Shown: one piece after another, positions 37,231 through 47,377 of the stretch | How positions within the stretch are numbered: the first letter of the stretch is position 1 | Layout: the number at the start of each line of letters is the position of its first letter | Source of the DNA: Archangium violaceum Cb vi76 | Lineage (GTDB): Bacteria; Myxococcota; Myxococcia; Myxococcales; Myxococcaceae | Assembly: GCF_000733295.1 (NCBI RefSeq) | Contig: NZ_JPMI01000233.1 | Coordinates: forward strand, 186,001-250,000 | Reading direction: 5' to 3' | DNA length: 64,000 bases | Notes under the pieces: model-generated | The model's input: only the letters and a program-made list of their open reading frames with translations | Told to the model about the DNA's origin: nothing | Database searches by the model: none | Made by a program: the position numbers and the translations under genes

Positions 37231-37902
37231 CTACTGCTCCAGGCCGCTCCCGCCCGAGACCTTCGGCATGAAGTCCGCGGAAGGAGCCGCGGCGGGCTCG
37301 CGCAGCGGCGGCAGGCCCACGCCCGTGGGCAGCCACGTCTCCTGGAAGGAGGGTGTCCCGAGGTCCGAGGCGCGAATGACGAGCGCCGTGGACACCTCCG
37401 CCAGGACGTGGTCCTCCACCTTCATCAGCTCGGCGCGGGCGCGGATTGGCTCCTCCTTGCCGAGCACCGCCTGGGCCCGCGCGTCATCCAGCACGTAGAG
37501 GAAGGTGCGGAAGGGGCTGGGGCGCTCGCTCACCCCGGGGCCCACCAGCGCCCCCTTGCGCTCCATCCGCTCCGAGGGCATCGCCGCCCCGGGACATCCG
37601 AGTTGCACGCGCACCGGCGCCTGGCCGAAGCCCGACTTCTCCCAGAGCGGATGACGCTCCCTGAGCGAGGCCAGGTCCGCCTTGAGGGCGCCCAGCAGCT
37701 CCCCGCTCCGCTCCTTCAGGGTTGGTGCCAGCTCCACGCAGACCTGCAGGCCGGTGCGCTCGGCCACCAGCAACGCGTTGTCGAGCATCAGGTGGGGGTG
37801 CTCGGACTCCACCTCCTCCATTCCCGCGCACCGGACTCCGAGGACCAGCATGCCCACCATGGCCACCACGTGTGCCACTTCCCGCCGTGCGAACTTTTTC
37901 AT
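37231..37902 (-). CDS. Hypothetical lipoprotein-like secreted protein
   Basis: It encodes 223 residues; the ATG at 37902 is nine bases after AGAGGA, better placed than the ATG at 37911. The N-terminus MKKFARREVAHVVAMVGMLVLGVRCAG has a basic start, a hydrophobic stretch and a cysteine, which reads as a poor lipobox (GVRC). The mature chain is unremarkable, with a segment (RTFLYVLDDARAQAVLGKEEPIRARAELMKVEDHVLAEVSTALVIRA) that suggests an alpha/beta domain. It lies 14 bp after the protease gene and is its probable operon partner. Confidence 0.6.
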   Translation of the reverse strand: MKKFARREVAHVVAMVGMLVLGVRCAGMEEVESEHPHLMLDNALLVAERTGLQVCVELAPTLKERSGELLGALKADLASLRERHPLWEKSGFGQAPVRVQLGCPGAAMPSERMERKGALVGPGVSERPSPFRTFLYVLDDARAQAVLGKEEPIRARAELMKVEDHVLAEVSTALVIRASDLGTPSFQETWLPTGVGLPPLREPAAAPSADFMPKVSGGSGLEQ

Positions 37903-37916
37903 GGCTTGCATTCCTC

Positions 37917-38666
37917 TCACCACGTGTTGGCGCGGTCCGCGATCCGCGTGACCGAGTTCTTGTCATTGGCCGTCGGGTACCAGACCGGGTCGGTGCAACC
38001 CATGCTCGAGTACAGGTCGTTGTGCATGACGCTGTTCAGGCAGTGTCCGTAGTAGTCCGGATCCTTGAGGCCGAGGATGTGGCCCGTCTCGTGGTTGATG
38101 AACTTGCGCGCGCGGGTGTCGTAGCCGTTGACGTGCTCCGTCTGGAGATAGGAATACCCCCACTTGTAATGGGTGTGGTACCCGTCATAGACGGCGTTAT
38201 CGAACACCACGCAGCTGTAATAGCCGCCGCAGAGCGAGACCTCGTACCAGTCGTCCTTGATGTGGTACTCGTACTCGATGGTGGCGCGCGTGGCCGAGTC
38301 GTAGTCGAAGCAGAACTTCGAGGCGCGCCACAGGTCGACGCGCCAGTTGGCGGTGCCGTCCCAGATGGTGCTCAGCTTGACGAGCGTTTCCTCGATGAAG
38401 TTGGCCATCCGCGTGCCGTCGATGCTCGCGGTGCGCGACTGGACGCAATATTGCTCGTCCTGATCTCCCGGGCTGGTGCTCGTCCCGTTGTTGCCGTGAA
38501 TCGTGGCGATGTGCAGCTGGGTTCCGCCCGTGTGGGTGTGATTGGCGTGGGCCCTGGGGATGTGGTGCCACGCCACCACCGACAGCACGGCCACCCAGCC
38601 CAGGCCAATCCAGCCGGGGGTTCTTCGGTGGCGCGGGGGAACTTCCGCTTGGGGGGGGACAGACAT
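37917..38666 (-). CDS. Snapalysin-like (metzincin) zinc metalloprotease
   Basis: It encodes 249 residues with a long N-terminal basic stretch and one hydrophobic segment (GWIGLGWVAVLSVVAW), so it is exported or anchored. The zinc site is FINHETGHILGLKDP: His192, Glu193, His196 and Asp202, the HExxHxxGxxD form used by snapalysin (M7), followed by the Met-turn-like NSVMH with Met214. Several cysteines (YCVQ, FCFD, LCGGYYSCVV, GHCLN, MGCTD) could form disulfides. It should cleave proteins outside the cell. Confidence 0.8.
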   Translation of the reverse strand: MSVPPQAEVPPRHRRTPGWIGLGWVAVLSVVAWHHIPRAHANHTHTGGTQLHIATIHGNNGTSTSPGDQDEQYCVQSRTASIDGTRMANFIEETLVKLSTIWDGTANWRVDLWRASKFCFDYDSATRATIEYEYHIKDDWYEVSLCGGYYSCVVFDNAVYDGYHTHYKWGYSYLQTEHVNGYDTRARKFINHETGHILGLKDPDYYGHCLNSVMHNDLYSSMGCTDPVWYPTANDKNSVTRIADRANTW

Positions 38667-38781
38667 GATGCGGCTCCTGGTACGTCGAGGCGGAGTCGCA
38701 TCTTCTCATAAAGCATGAATTTCATGGTAGGGCGGTTTCCATGATTTGTGTCGGCTGGAGCACACCGGGAGACGGAGGGCG

Positions 38782-39138
38782 CTACCGGTGGAAGAACGAC
38801 GCCTGCTGGAAGCGCAGGCCGGAGAGGATCTGCTCCACCCGTGCATCGGACAGCGAGCCGATGCGTTCACCCAGGCGGGACTTGTCGACCGAGGAGATCT
38901 GCGACACGACGACGACGCTCTGCTTGGGAAGGTTGCCCTCGCCTGGCTCGAGCAGGACGTTGCCCGGCTCGCTGGCCCTGTGCAGGTTGGACGTCAGGGC
39001 GCAGACGACCACGGTGGTGATGCGCGAGTGGTTGAAGACGTCGTCCTGGACCACCACGTGGGGATGGGAGTAGCTCGGGGCAGGCCCTCGCGAGTCATCG
39101 GGGGCGATCCAGAACACGTCACCGCGGTTGATCCTCAC
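38782..39138 (-). CDS. PemK/MazF-family toxin
   Basis: It encodes 118 residues from the GTG at 39138. The sequence INRGDVFWIAPDDSRG, then SHPHVVVQDDVFNHSRITTVVVCALTSN and KQSVVVVSQISSVDKSRLGE follow the MazF/PemK fold, including the RGD-like start and the VSQISSVDK active region. MazF enzymes cut mRNA at short motifs. No recognisable antitoxin lies beside it: a 42-codon frame upstream (39263-39135, reading MVMRHGNSPGTSPS) overlaps the toxin start by GTGA as an antitoxin would, but it resembles no antitoxin family and may be a remnant. Confidence 0.8.
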   Translation of the reverse strand: MRINRGDVFWIAPDDSRGPAPSYSHPHVVVQDDVFNHSRITTVVVCALTSNLHRASEPGNVLLEPGEGNLPKQSVVVVSQISSVDKSRLGERIGSLSDARVEQILSGLRFQQASFFHR

Positions 39139-39300
39139 GGTCTCCGAGGATACCGCGCTTCGATTCCCACCGGGGAGGTCCCTCCGCGCTCCGCGTCCTG
39201 GCAGGGCGCGGCAGCGGAGATGGATGGCGAGGTGCCCGGCGAGTTGCCGTGCCGCATCACCATCCTCGCCGGAGCCATCCGCCTCGAGGTGGAGCGAGAC

Positions 39301-40719
39301 TCACGGCACGGGGCAGTAGGAGCCCGTCTTCATGGCCCACAGGGTGGTGGCGTCCGCCCCCGTCGCGAAGAAGACGTACCCGGCCGAGCGGAAGAACACG
39401 TCATCCCGCTCGGGGTCGAACCCCAGCGGCGTGGGGTGCGAGCCCTCCGCGCCGGGGACGATGTCCGCCACGAGGCGAACCCTGTCCTGGTAGACCTTCC
39501 AGGGCTCGGCGCCGCGCACGCCGTCATCCGCGACGAAGTAGAGCTTCCGGTTCGCCACGCGCAGGCCATGGGGGCTCGAGCCCGGAGTGCCGGGCCGGAT
39601 GTCCTTCACCAGCCGCGTGCCGCCCACCGTTCCATCGGTCACCCACGGCTCTCGCCCGTGCACCCCGTCATCGGCGGAGAAGTAGAGCAGGTCCTCGAAC
39701 ACCGTCAGCTCGGAGGGCACCGAGCCCTCGATCCCCGGGCGGATGTCCGTGAACAGGTGGGTGCCCGCGGGAGTGCCATCGCTCACCCACAGCTCCATGG
39801 AGGAGAAGCCGTTGCTTTCATCCTCCGGCTCGGCGACGAAGAAGAGCCGGCCCTTGTACGCGGTGAACGAGCGGGGCGTGGAGGCCCGGCCGAAGAACTT
39901 CACCAGCGACGCGCCCCCCGGCGTTCCATCGCTCGTGTACAGGAAGGCCTCTCCCCGGTCCCCGGGATCGATGCGGAAGAACAGCCGGTCTCCCACCGCG
40001 GTCAGGCTTTGGATGCTGGTCTCGCTGGCCCGGGTGCGGAAGAGCTCCTCCAGCCGCCTCGTGGGCGTCAGCTTCAGCAGCGTGACGTCCTCGCCGTCCT
40101 CGCCCAGGAGGGCCCCGAAGACGAAGTCGCCACTGGCGGTCACGACACTGTCGCTGATGAGGCTGGAGGCCGGCCCGGGATTGAGGTCCGCGAGCAGCCG
40201 GGTGCCCGAGGGGGTGCCATCGCTGGACCACAACTCCCTACCGTGCTCGGGGGTATACATCTGGAAGAGCAGCTTGCCCCGGTACTCGCGCAGGAGCCTG
40301 GGGTCGGGATCTCCACCAGGCAGGGCGGAGGTGACGAGCGGAAACGTTCCGTCCGCCGTGCCATCGCTGCGCCACAGCGAGCGTCCGAACACGAAGAAGA
40401 GCAGCCCATGTGCCTCGACCAGCTCGTCCGGGATTCCCTCTCCCGGCGGGAACTCCCGGATCATCACCGTGCCCCCCGGGGTCGCGTCGCTCTTCCAGAG
40501 TTCTCTTCCCACGACGAAGAAGAGCGTGCCGTCCACATCGGTGAGCTGGCTCACACCCGGGGACGGGAACTCTCCGGCCCGGACCGGTGGAACGCACGCC
40601 TCGAGCGGGTGCGCTTGCTCGCCGCGCACCGCGTCCTCCACGGGGTCCGTTGTCGGCCCACAGTGGACGAGCCCGAGCGCCAGCAATGCCAATGATAGAC
40701 ATCTGGTCTTCCCGTACAT
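39301..40719 (-). CDS. ELWxxDGT-repeat lipoprotein
   Basis: It encodes 472 residues; the ATG at 40719 follows GAGGGGGGCTTTTC. The signal ends in LGLVHC (lipobox). At least six propeller-like repeats carry the family signature (RELWKSDATPGGT, RSLWRSDGTADGT, RELWSSDGTPSGT, MELWVSDGTPAGT, REPWVTDGTVGGT), each preceded by a LFFV-type strand. These repeats are abundant in myxobacteria and other large-genome bacteria, with no known activity. It is probably displayed on the outer membrane. Confidence 0.85.
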   Translation of the reverse strand: MYGKTRCLSLALLALGLVHCGPTTDPVEDAVRGEQAHPLEACVPPVRAGEFPSPGVSQLTDVDGTLFFVVGRELWKSDATPGGTVMIREFPPGEGIPDELVEAHGLLFFVFGRSLWRSDGTADGTFPLVTSALPGGDPDPRLLREYRGKLLFQMYTPEHGRELWSSDGTPSGTRLLADLNPGPASSLISDSVVTASGDFVFGALLGEDGEDVTLLKLTPTRRLEELFRTRASETSIQSLTAVGDRLFFRIDPGDRGEAFLYTSDGTPGGASLVKFFGRASTPRSFTAYKGRLFFVAEPEDESNGFSSMELWVSDGTPAGTHLFTDIRPGIEGSVPSELTVFEDLLYFSADDGVHGREPWVTDGTVGGTRLVKDIRPGTPGSSPHGLRVANRKLYFVADDGVRGAEPWKVYQDRVRLVADIVPGAEGSHPTPLGFDPERDDVFFRSAGYVFFATGADATTLWAMKTGSYCPVP

Positions 40720-40910
40720 GAAAAGCCCCCCTCGGGCGCGAAGCAAAACGCCTCACGCCGTGCCGAAGATGGGGGCTTCTCATGACAGACAACATCCGCT
40801 CGGGAGACGGTGTGCGATGGTCACCGAATGACATCGCCGGTTCCGTCCAGGGTTTCGAGGAGCGCCGCTCCTTCGCGTTGTCCCCGGTTGTTTATCGGGG
40901 AGTGCGTGAA

Positions 40911-42200
40911 TCAGCGGGCCGTGCGAGCCCCCGGCCACAAGCGGACCAGCAGGGCCGCCAGGGAAGCGGCGATGGCCAGCAGCGTCACCGCGCCCCATCC
41001 CCACCGGGCCAACAGCAGGCTGCCGCTCGCCGCACCCAGGGACATGCCCAGGAACACGCCGGTGAACAGCAGGGCGTTGAGCCGGCTGCGCGCGGAGGGC
41101 TCGAGGCCGAAGACGAGCGTCTGATGCGCCACGAGGGTCATCTGGACGCCGAGGTCGAAGCCGATCGCGCTGGCGGCGATGAGCCACAGCCGGTGGTTCG
41201 GGGCGAGCCACGGTGAGGCGAGCATCGTGGCGAAGGAGAGGGCGGTCAGTCCGGCGCCCAGGCGCGTGACGATCTCGGGGCCGAGGCGATCCGAGATGCG
41301 GCCCGCCACGGGGGCACCCAGGGCACCGGCCGCACCCGCCAGGCCGAAGGCACCGGCGGCCGCGCTGCCCAGGTGGAACGGGGCGCCATGCAGCATCACG
41401 GCGAGGGTCGACCAGAACGCGCTGAAGCCCACCGAGAGCAGGCCCTGGGCCAACGCGGCCCGGCGCAGGGCGCCGTGCGTGCGCCACAGGCTGGAGAGCG
41501 AGCCGAGCAGGGCGCCATACGTGAGCGTACTGGACGGACGGAAGCGGGGCAGGCCGCGCCAGGCCACCACGCCAATCAGGGCCACGCTGGCGGCGGCGAG
41601 CATGTACATGGCGCGCCAGCCGAAGTGCTCGGCGACCACGCCACTGATGACGCGAGACAGCAGGATGCCGAGCAGCAGGCCGGTCATCACCGTGCCCACC
41701 ACCTTGCCGCGCTGCTTCTCGGGCGCCAGGGTCGCGGCGGCCGGCACGATGTCCTGCGCCAGGGTCGCCGTCAGGCCCACGGCGAAGCTCACCGCCAGCA
41801 GTGGAAGGATGTCCGGGACGAGGCCGCCCAGCAGCAGCGCCACGCTCAAGAGGGCGGCCTTGATGAGGATGATGCGGCGCCGGTCGAAGCGGTCGCCGAG
41901 CGGCGTCAGCAACAGGATGCCCAGCGCGTAGCCCAACTGGGTGAGCGTGGGCACGAGGCCCACCGCGGTGTCGGAGGCGCCGATGTTGGTGCCGATCACC
42001 CCCAGCATCGGCTGGCTGTAATAGAGCGACGCCACCGACAGCCCGGCGCCCGTGGCCAGCAGCAGGGTGAGGCTGGCCGGCAGGGGCTCGCTGCCCCCCT
42101 CGCTGACAGCGGTGGTCGCGGGCCGCGAGGGACGGGGCGTCGCGGCGGAGGCCCCGGAGCCGTTTCCAGCGGTGCTATGTACGGTGCGAATGAAGGACAT
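40911..42200 (-). CDS. MFS transporter (DHA1, NepI/sugar-efflux type)
   Basis: It encodes 429 residues with twelve hydrophobic segments. An N-terminal Ser/Thr-rich extension precedes TM1. The loop between TM2 and TM3 has the MFS motif A (LLTPLGDRFDRRRIIL), and GLTATLAQDIVPAAATLAPEKQRGKVVG is typical of the NepI/YbdA-like DHA1 group. It uses a proton gradient to export a small molecule. It is divergent from a LysR gene, and the 19-bp palindrome between them is a likely control site. Confidence 0.9.
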   Translation of the reverse strand: MSFIRTVHSTAGNGSGASAATPRPSRPATTAVSEGGSEPLPASLTLLLATGAGLSVASLYYSQPMLGVIGTNIGASDTAVGLVPTLTQLGYALGILLLTPLGDRFDRRRIILIKAALLSVALLLGGLVPDILPLLAVSFAVGLTATLAQDIVPAAATLAPEKQRGKVVGTVMTGLLLGILLSRVISGVVAEHFGWRAMYMLAAASVALIGVVAWRGLPRFRPSSTLTYGALLGSLSSLWRTHGALRRAALAQGLLSVGFSAFWSTLAVMLHGAPFHLGSAAAGAFGLAGAAGALGAPVAGRISDRLGPEIVTRLGAGLTALSFATMLASPWLAPNHRLWLIAASAIGFDLGVQMTLVAHQTLVFGLEPSARSRLNALLFTGVFLGMSLGAASGSLLLARWGWGAVTLLAIAASLAALLVRLWPGARTAR

Positions 42201-42281
42201 GGTGCTCACCCCTGTGCTGCGAGACGAGGCAACTGTGCGCCAGAGGGGAGCGCATCGGTAGTAGCCCGCCTCGCACAGTGG

Positions 42282-42300
42282 ATATACGCTCCGCGTATAT
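42282..42300. promoter_or_regulatory. Palindrome between MFS and LysR genes
   Basis: ATATACGC and GCGTATAT are perfect 8-bp inverted arms separated by TCC. It overlaps the first possible LysR start codon (42299) and lies 82 bp upstream of the MFS start. LysR-type regulators bind such dyads in shared promoters. Confidence 0.55.
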
Positions 42301-43315
42301 GCCCCCACCCTCGAAGCCGCCCCGGCCGCGTACCTCCGCGATGAGGAGGAACCCACCCGCCGCGTCGGCCACGGCGGACCGGCTCGAGCTGATGCAGACC
42401 TTCCTCCGCATCGTCGACGCCGGCAGCCTGTCCTCCGCCGCCGCGCAGATGGGCACCACGCAGCCGACGGTGAGCCGCCGGTTGCAGGCGCTGGAGCGGG
42501 CATTGGGGTTGCGGCTGCTCCAGCGCTCCACCCATGCCATGAAGCTCACCGAGGACGGCGCGCGGTGTTACGAGCGCGCGAAGGAGTTGCTGGCCAGCTG
42601 GAACCTGCTCGAGGCGGACCTGCGCGGCGCGGGGGACGAGCCGGAGGGCCGGCTGCGTGTCGTGGTTCCCCACGCGTTCGGACAACAGCTGCTGGTGGGG
42701 CCGCTGACGGAATTCCTGAATCGCCACGCGCGGGTGTCGGTCGAATGGCTGCTGTACGACCGGGTGGCGGACTTCATCGCGGACGGCATCGACTGTGCCA
42801 TTCACGTCGGCGAGGTGCATGACCCGGGCGTGGTGGCCATCCGCGTGGCCGAGGTGCCGCGCATCGTCGTGGCCGCGCCGTCCGTGTTGACGGGCGTGCC
42901 CATGCCCACCCATCCCGACGAGCTCGCCCGGCTGCCCTGGTTGTCGCTGCGCACGTTCTATCGCAACGAGGTCTCGCTGACCCACGTGGACACTGGCGAG
43001 GTCCAGCCCATCGGCTTCCAGCCGCGCCTGAGCACGGACAGCCTCTACGCCATCCGCAACGCCGCGGTGAACGGCCTCGGCGTCTGTGTGGCCTCGGCCT
43101 GGGTGCTCCACGAGGACATCCAGCGGGGCCGGCTCCTGCACCTGGTGCCGCGCTGGCAGGCCGCGCCCCTGCCAATGTACGTGCTCTACCCGTATGCGCG
43201 GTTCTACCCGGCGCGGTTGCGCGCGTTCGTGGAGTGGATGCGGGAGACGATCCCCTCGGCCGTGGCGGTGGCTACCGGTGAAGGAGGGAAGAAGAAGCCC
43301 GCACCGGAGAGGTAA
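42299..43315 (+). CDS. LysR-family transcriptional regulator
   Basis: It encodes 338 residues from the ATG at 42299, or about 324 from a later ATG at 42341. The winged helix is DRLELMQTFLRIVDAGSLSSAAAQMGTTQPTVSRRLQALERALGLRLLQRS (about residues 30-80); the substrate-binding domain follows (LRVVVPHAFGQQLLVGPLTEFLNRHARVSVEWLLYDR). It presumably activates or represses the divergent exporter. Because the palindrome covers the first ATG, the later start may be the real one. Confidence 0.9.
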   Translation: MPPPSKPPRPRTSAMRRNPPAASATADRLELMQTFLRIVDAGSLSSAAAQMGTTQPTVSRRLQALERALGLRLLQRSTHAMKLTEDGARCYERAKELLASWNLLEADLRGAGDEPEGRLRVVVPHAFGQQLLVGPLTEFLNRHARVSVEWLLYDRVADFIADGIDCAIHVGEVHDPGVVAIRVAEVPRIVVAAPSVLTGVPMPTHPDELARLPWLSLRTFYRNEVSLTHVDTGEVQPIGFQPRLSTDSLYAIRNAAVNGLGVCVASAWVLHEDIQRGRLLHLVPRWQAAPLPMYVLYPYARFYPARLRAFVEWMRETIPSAVAVATGEGGKKKPAPER

Positions 43316-43501
43316 TTCACGACAGCGCGTGGCGCGGGGCTGGAAAATTGCCGGGCTGACGGTTCGCCTGACACGGGCGTCAGGGTGTGCAGTTCCTGGC
43401 GCTGCCCCAGGGCGTGGAAACCCGCGAAATGTTTGAGATTGGATTCTGGCCTGCTCATTGCTGCGGGAGGCGCGACCTGACCCGTAGCAGGAGGCGACTG
43501 A

Positions 43502-44959
43502 ATGAAGATGAATTTCTGGGTGGCTGGGACCGTGGCACTCGCGCTGGGCGCCGTGGGATGCCAGCCGCCAGCACCCGAGCCGGAGGACGTGGCCGAGGTG
43601 ACCGCGAAGCGCTCTGGCGACCTGGTCCGCAACCTGGGCTCCAGTATGCGGACGCTGAGCAATTTCTCTGCGCTCGAGCTGCTGACCGACGTGGCGTCCA
43701 GCGTCGGCGGTTTCGGCAACATGGGTGGCGGCATCCAGGGCATGTCCATCACCCGCATGGCGGAGGAGTCCCCGCTGCCGGTGCCGAGCATTCCGGATGA
43801 GACCACCTCGCAGGCGCAGGCCGCGCTGGTGGAGAAGTACCTGCGTGAGCGCATCTTCATCGAGGCCAACGTGGAGGAGACCAAGGGCAGCTCCACCACG
43901 TTCCGCATCACGGGCGAGGATCTGTGCTCGGATGGCTCGGCGCCGGCGGCCCCCACGTGTGTGGCCGAGGTGGACAAGTACGAGCTGCGCATTCGCGCCA
44001 CCAACAAGGGAGATGACGGCCTGGACCTGGAGCTGCTCTTTGGCCCCAATCGCGCCGAGCCCCTCTCCCTGTCCTTCTCGGACGTGCGGGTCGGCATGAT
44101 TGTCGACCTGGGTGGCGTCAAGGACACGGTGACGCAGTTGAGCCCCGAGACGGAGCTGCCTCGGGTGATGGTGGGCCGCGTGGAGCTGGCCCTGACGAGC
44201 ACGGGACCGCGGGATGTGGAGTTCCAGACGTCCATCCTGGATGCGCTGAGCGTCGAGTGGGACGCGGCGGCGGGCGCGTATGCCTTCAGCAGCGCGAAGG
44301 CCTCGCCCCTGTCCGAGATGAAGGTGTGGCAGGAGGATGGGGCGAACCATGCGCGCATCGCCCTGAACCTGGGCACCACCGAGATTCGCGTTCCGTACAG
44401 CGGCCCCGAGACCAGGTTCGCCGGCAAGCCGTATGTGCTCTCGCTGTCCGGCCTGTCGTACGAGATGGAGGCCCAGGAGGGCCGTGAGGCGCTCACCCTC
44501 GCGCACATTGGCCTGGGCGAGGCGCAGAGCTACCTGGCCCTGGGGGAGCACAAGCTCGTCACCGTGGACCTCAACGCGCTGTCCGGCCGGCATTTCGATC
44601 TGCACGTCGAGAAGGGCGCGGATGGACTGGCGGTGCTGAGTGCGCGGCCCGAGTTCGACCTCTCCGTGTTCACCGACATGGGGCCGCTGTACGTGGAGGA
44701 GGAAGGCGGAGCGTCCTCCGGCGACTCCGCGTCGAGCTTCAATGTTCGGCTGAGCGGCGGCGATGCCCCGAGTGTGCGCCCGGTGCCCGCCAACACGTCG
44801 ACGGGCTTCCCCGGCGGACTGCAGGTGGTGTCGGGTGAGCTGTCGGTGACGGTCAACGAGTCGCGGGTGACGGTGCCGGCCAGCAAGTGCCTGGTGAAGC
44901 AGAGCACCACCAGCGAGTCCACCACGGGCGCTGGCTTCGAGGCTCGCGATTGCCAGTAG
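43502..44959 (+). CDS. Hypothetical lipoprotein
   Basis: It encodes 485 residues, with AGGAGGCGACTGA before the ATG. The lipobox is GAVGC (Cys20). The mature protein is beta-rich with alternating short strands (KYELRIRATNKGDDGLDLELLFGPNRAEPLSLSFSDVRVGMIVDLGG) and no catalytic motif, perhaps a bacterial lipid-binding or adhesin-like beta-sandwich. A cysteine pair near the C-terminus (SKCLVKQ to ARDCQ) may form a disulfide. No family was recognised. Confidence 0.65.
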   Translation: MKMNFWVAGTVALALGAVGCQPPAPEPEDVAEVTAKRSGDLVRNLGSSMRTLSNFSALELLTDVASSVGGFGNMGGGIQGMSITRMAEESPLPVPSIPDETTSQAQAALVEKYLRERIFIEANVEETKGSSTTFRITGEDLCSDGSAPAAPTCVAEVDKYELRIRATNKGDDGLDLELLFGPNRAEPLSLSFSDVRVGMIVDLGGVKDTVTQLSPETELPRVMVGRVELALTSTGPRDVEFQTSILDALSVEWDAAAGAYAFSSAKASPLSEMKVWQEDGANHARIALNLGTTEIRVPYSGPETRFAGKPYVLSLSGLSYEMEAQEGREALTLAHIGLGEAQSYLALGEHKLVTVDLNALSGRHFDLHVEKGADGLAVLSARPEFDLSVFTDMGPLYVEEEGGASSGDSASSFNVRLSGGDAPSVRPVPANTSTGFPGGLQVVSGELSVTVNESRVTVPASKCLVKQSTTSESTTGAGFEARDCQ

Positions 44960-45114
44960 TCCGTCAGTAAAAAGGGAGTAACGCACGGGCGGGTGGGGGC
45001 GGGAACGCTCCGCCCGCTCGTGGCCTGTTGGCCACCCGCCAGGGGGACGGGCCCTTCCCGCGTCCCTCCGGGTGTTTTCTTCGCAAGTCCGCCGGGCTGG
45101 AGAAATATCCGGCC

Positions 45115-46512
<1,398 letters not shown>

Positions 46513-46535
46513 CGGTGGGACTCTCCGCTCCTGGG

Positions 46536-47210
46536 TCAGCGCTGGCGGCGATCCTCGCGCGTCTCGCGGCGGTCCTCGCGGAGCTCGCGGCGGTCCTCGC
46601 GCAGCTCGCGCTTGTCCCCGGTCACCTCCTGGCGGGCGAGCTGCGTCAGCTCCACGATGAGCGTGCGCTTGCGGTCCAGCTGCGCGGGCGCCTGGACACC
46701 GGCCAGCGTCTTCAGCTCCTGGGCGATGCGCCAGCGCGCGGACTGGGACGCGGCCTCCACCTGGGCGTCGCGCTGGTCATCGCGGCGGTCCCGCCGGTCG
46801 TCGCGGAGGTCTCCCCGGTCATCGGCGAGCGCCCCCGGACGGCCAGCGGCCTGGTCCCGGCGGACCTCGCGGCGGTCCGAGCGGATTTCACGGGTGTCGC
46901 GGCGAACCTCGGCCTTGTCGGCGGCGAGCTCGGCATGGCTCTCGGAGAGCTCCTGGCGCAGCAGGGTGTGCAGGCGGGAGTCCACCTCGGCGAGCCCGGC
47001 GGCATCCCGGTGTGCGCGGGCCGCGTCGAAGCGGGCCAGCACCGCCTCGAGCTCGGCCGCGTCCTTTCGGTCGTCGCGGGTCTCCTGGTGGTCCTGGCGC
47101 TTCTCCTGGCGGTCCTGGCCGCGCTCGGCGTGGTTGCGCAGGGTCTGGGCGCTGGCGGTGGTGCCGGAGAGGAGGAGGGCGGCGACGAGGGCTCGGCTGC
47201 AGCGGTTCAT
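46536..47210 (-). CDS. Secreted Arg/Asp-rich coiled-coil protein
   Basis: It encodes 224 residues; AGAGGAATTACCCC precedes the ATG at 47210. Residues 1-21 are a Sec signal ([21 protein letters not shown]). The mature chain is extremely charged, with repeats of the type [39 protein letters not shown] and a C-terminal [20 protein letters not shown]. It will be a long charged helix, perhaps a periplasmic or surface coiled coil. Similar RD-repeat proteins occur in many bacteria under hypothetical names. The divergent ECF sigma factor shares its promoter region. Confidence 0.65.
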   Translation of the reverse strand: MNRCSRALVAALLLSGTTASAQTLRNHAERGQDRQEKRQDHQETRDDRKDAAELEAVLARFDAARAHRDAAGLAEVDSRLHTLLRQELSESHAELAADKAEVRRDTREIRSDRREVRRDQAAGRPGALADDRGDLRDDRRDRRDDQRDAQVEAASQSARWRIAQELKTLAGVQAPAQLDRKRTLIVELTQLARQEVTGDKRELREDRRELREDRRETREDRRQR

Positions 47211-47377
47211 GGGGTAATTCCTCTGGAAATCGGTCTGAAGCTCCCAACCCGGCGGATGAATGGAAGTTGCGGGCTGCCCTCCCGTGGGATTCCAGCCCTG
47301 GTGTTTTCGGGGAGTGGCTCGGGTAGTAGAGGAGAATGGGGGCGTGAGGTGCGCACCCGGTGACTCCGAGGCACGGC

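Noticed and set aside
39128-39319. Plus-strand 63-codon frame beside mazF as an antitoxin
   Set aside because: It is on the opposite strand from the toxin and its sequence has no antitoxin-like pattern.
42206-44986. A 926-codon minus-strand frame over the LysR and lipoprotein genes
   Set aside because: It crosses two well-supported plus-strand genes and shows only shadow composition.
46536-47005. Repeat DNA in the Arg/Asp-rich gene as a CRISPR-like array
   Set aside because: The repeats are short, unequal and in frame, coding RRELRED-type peptide repeats; there are no spacers or cas genes.
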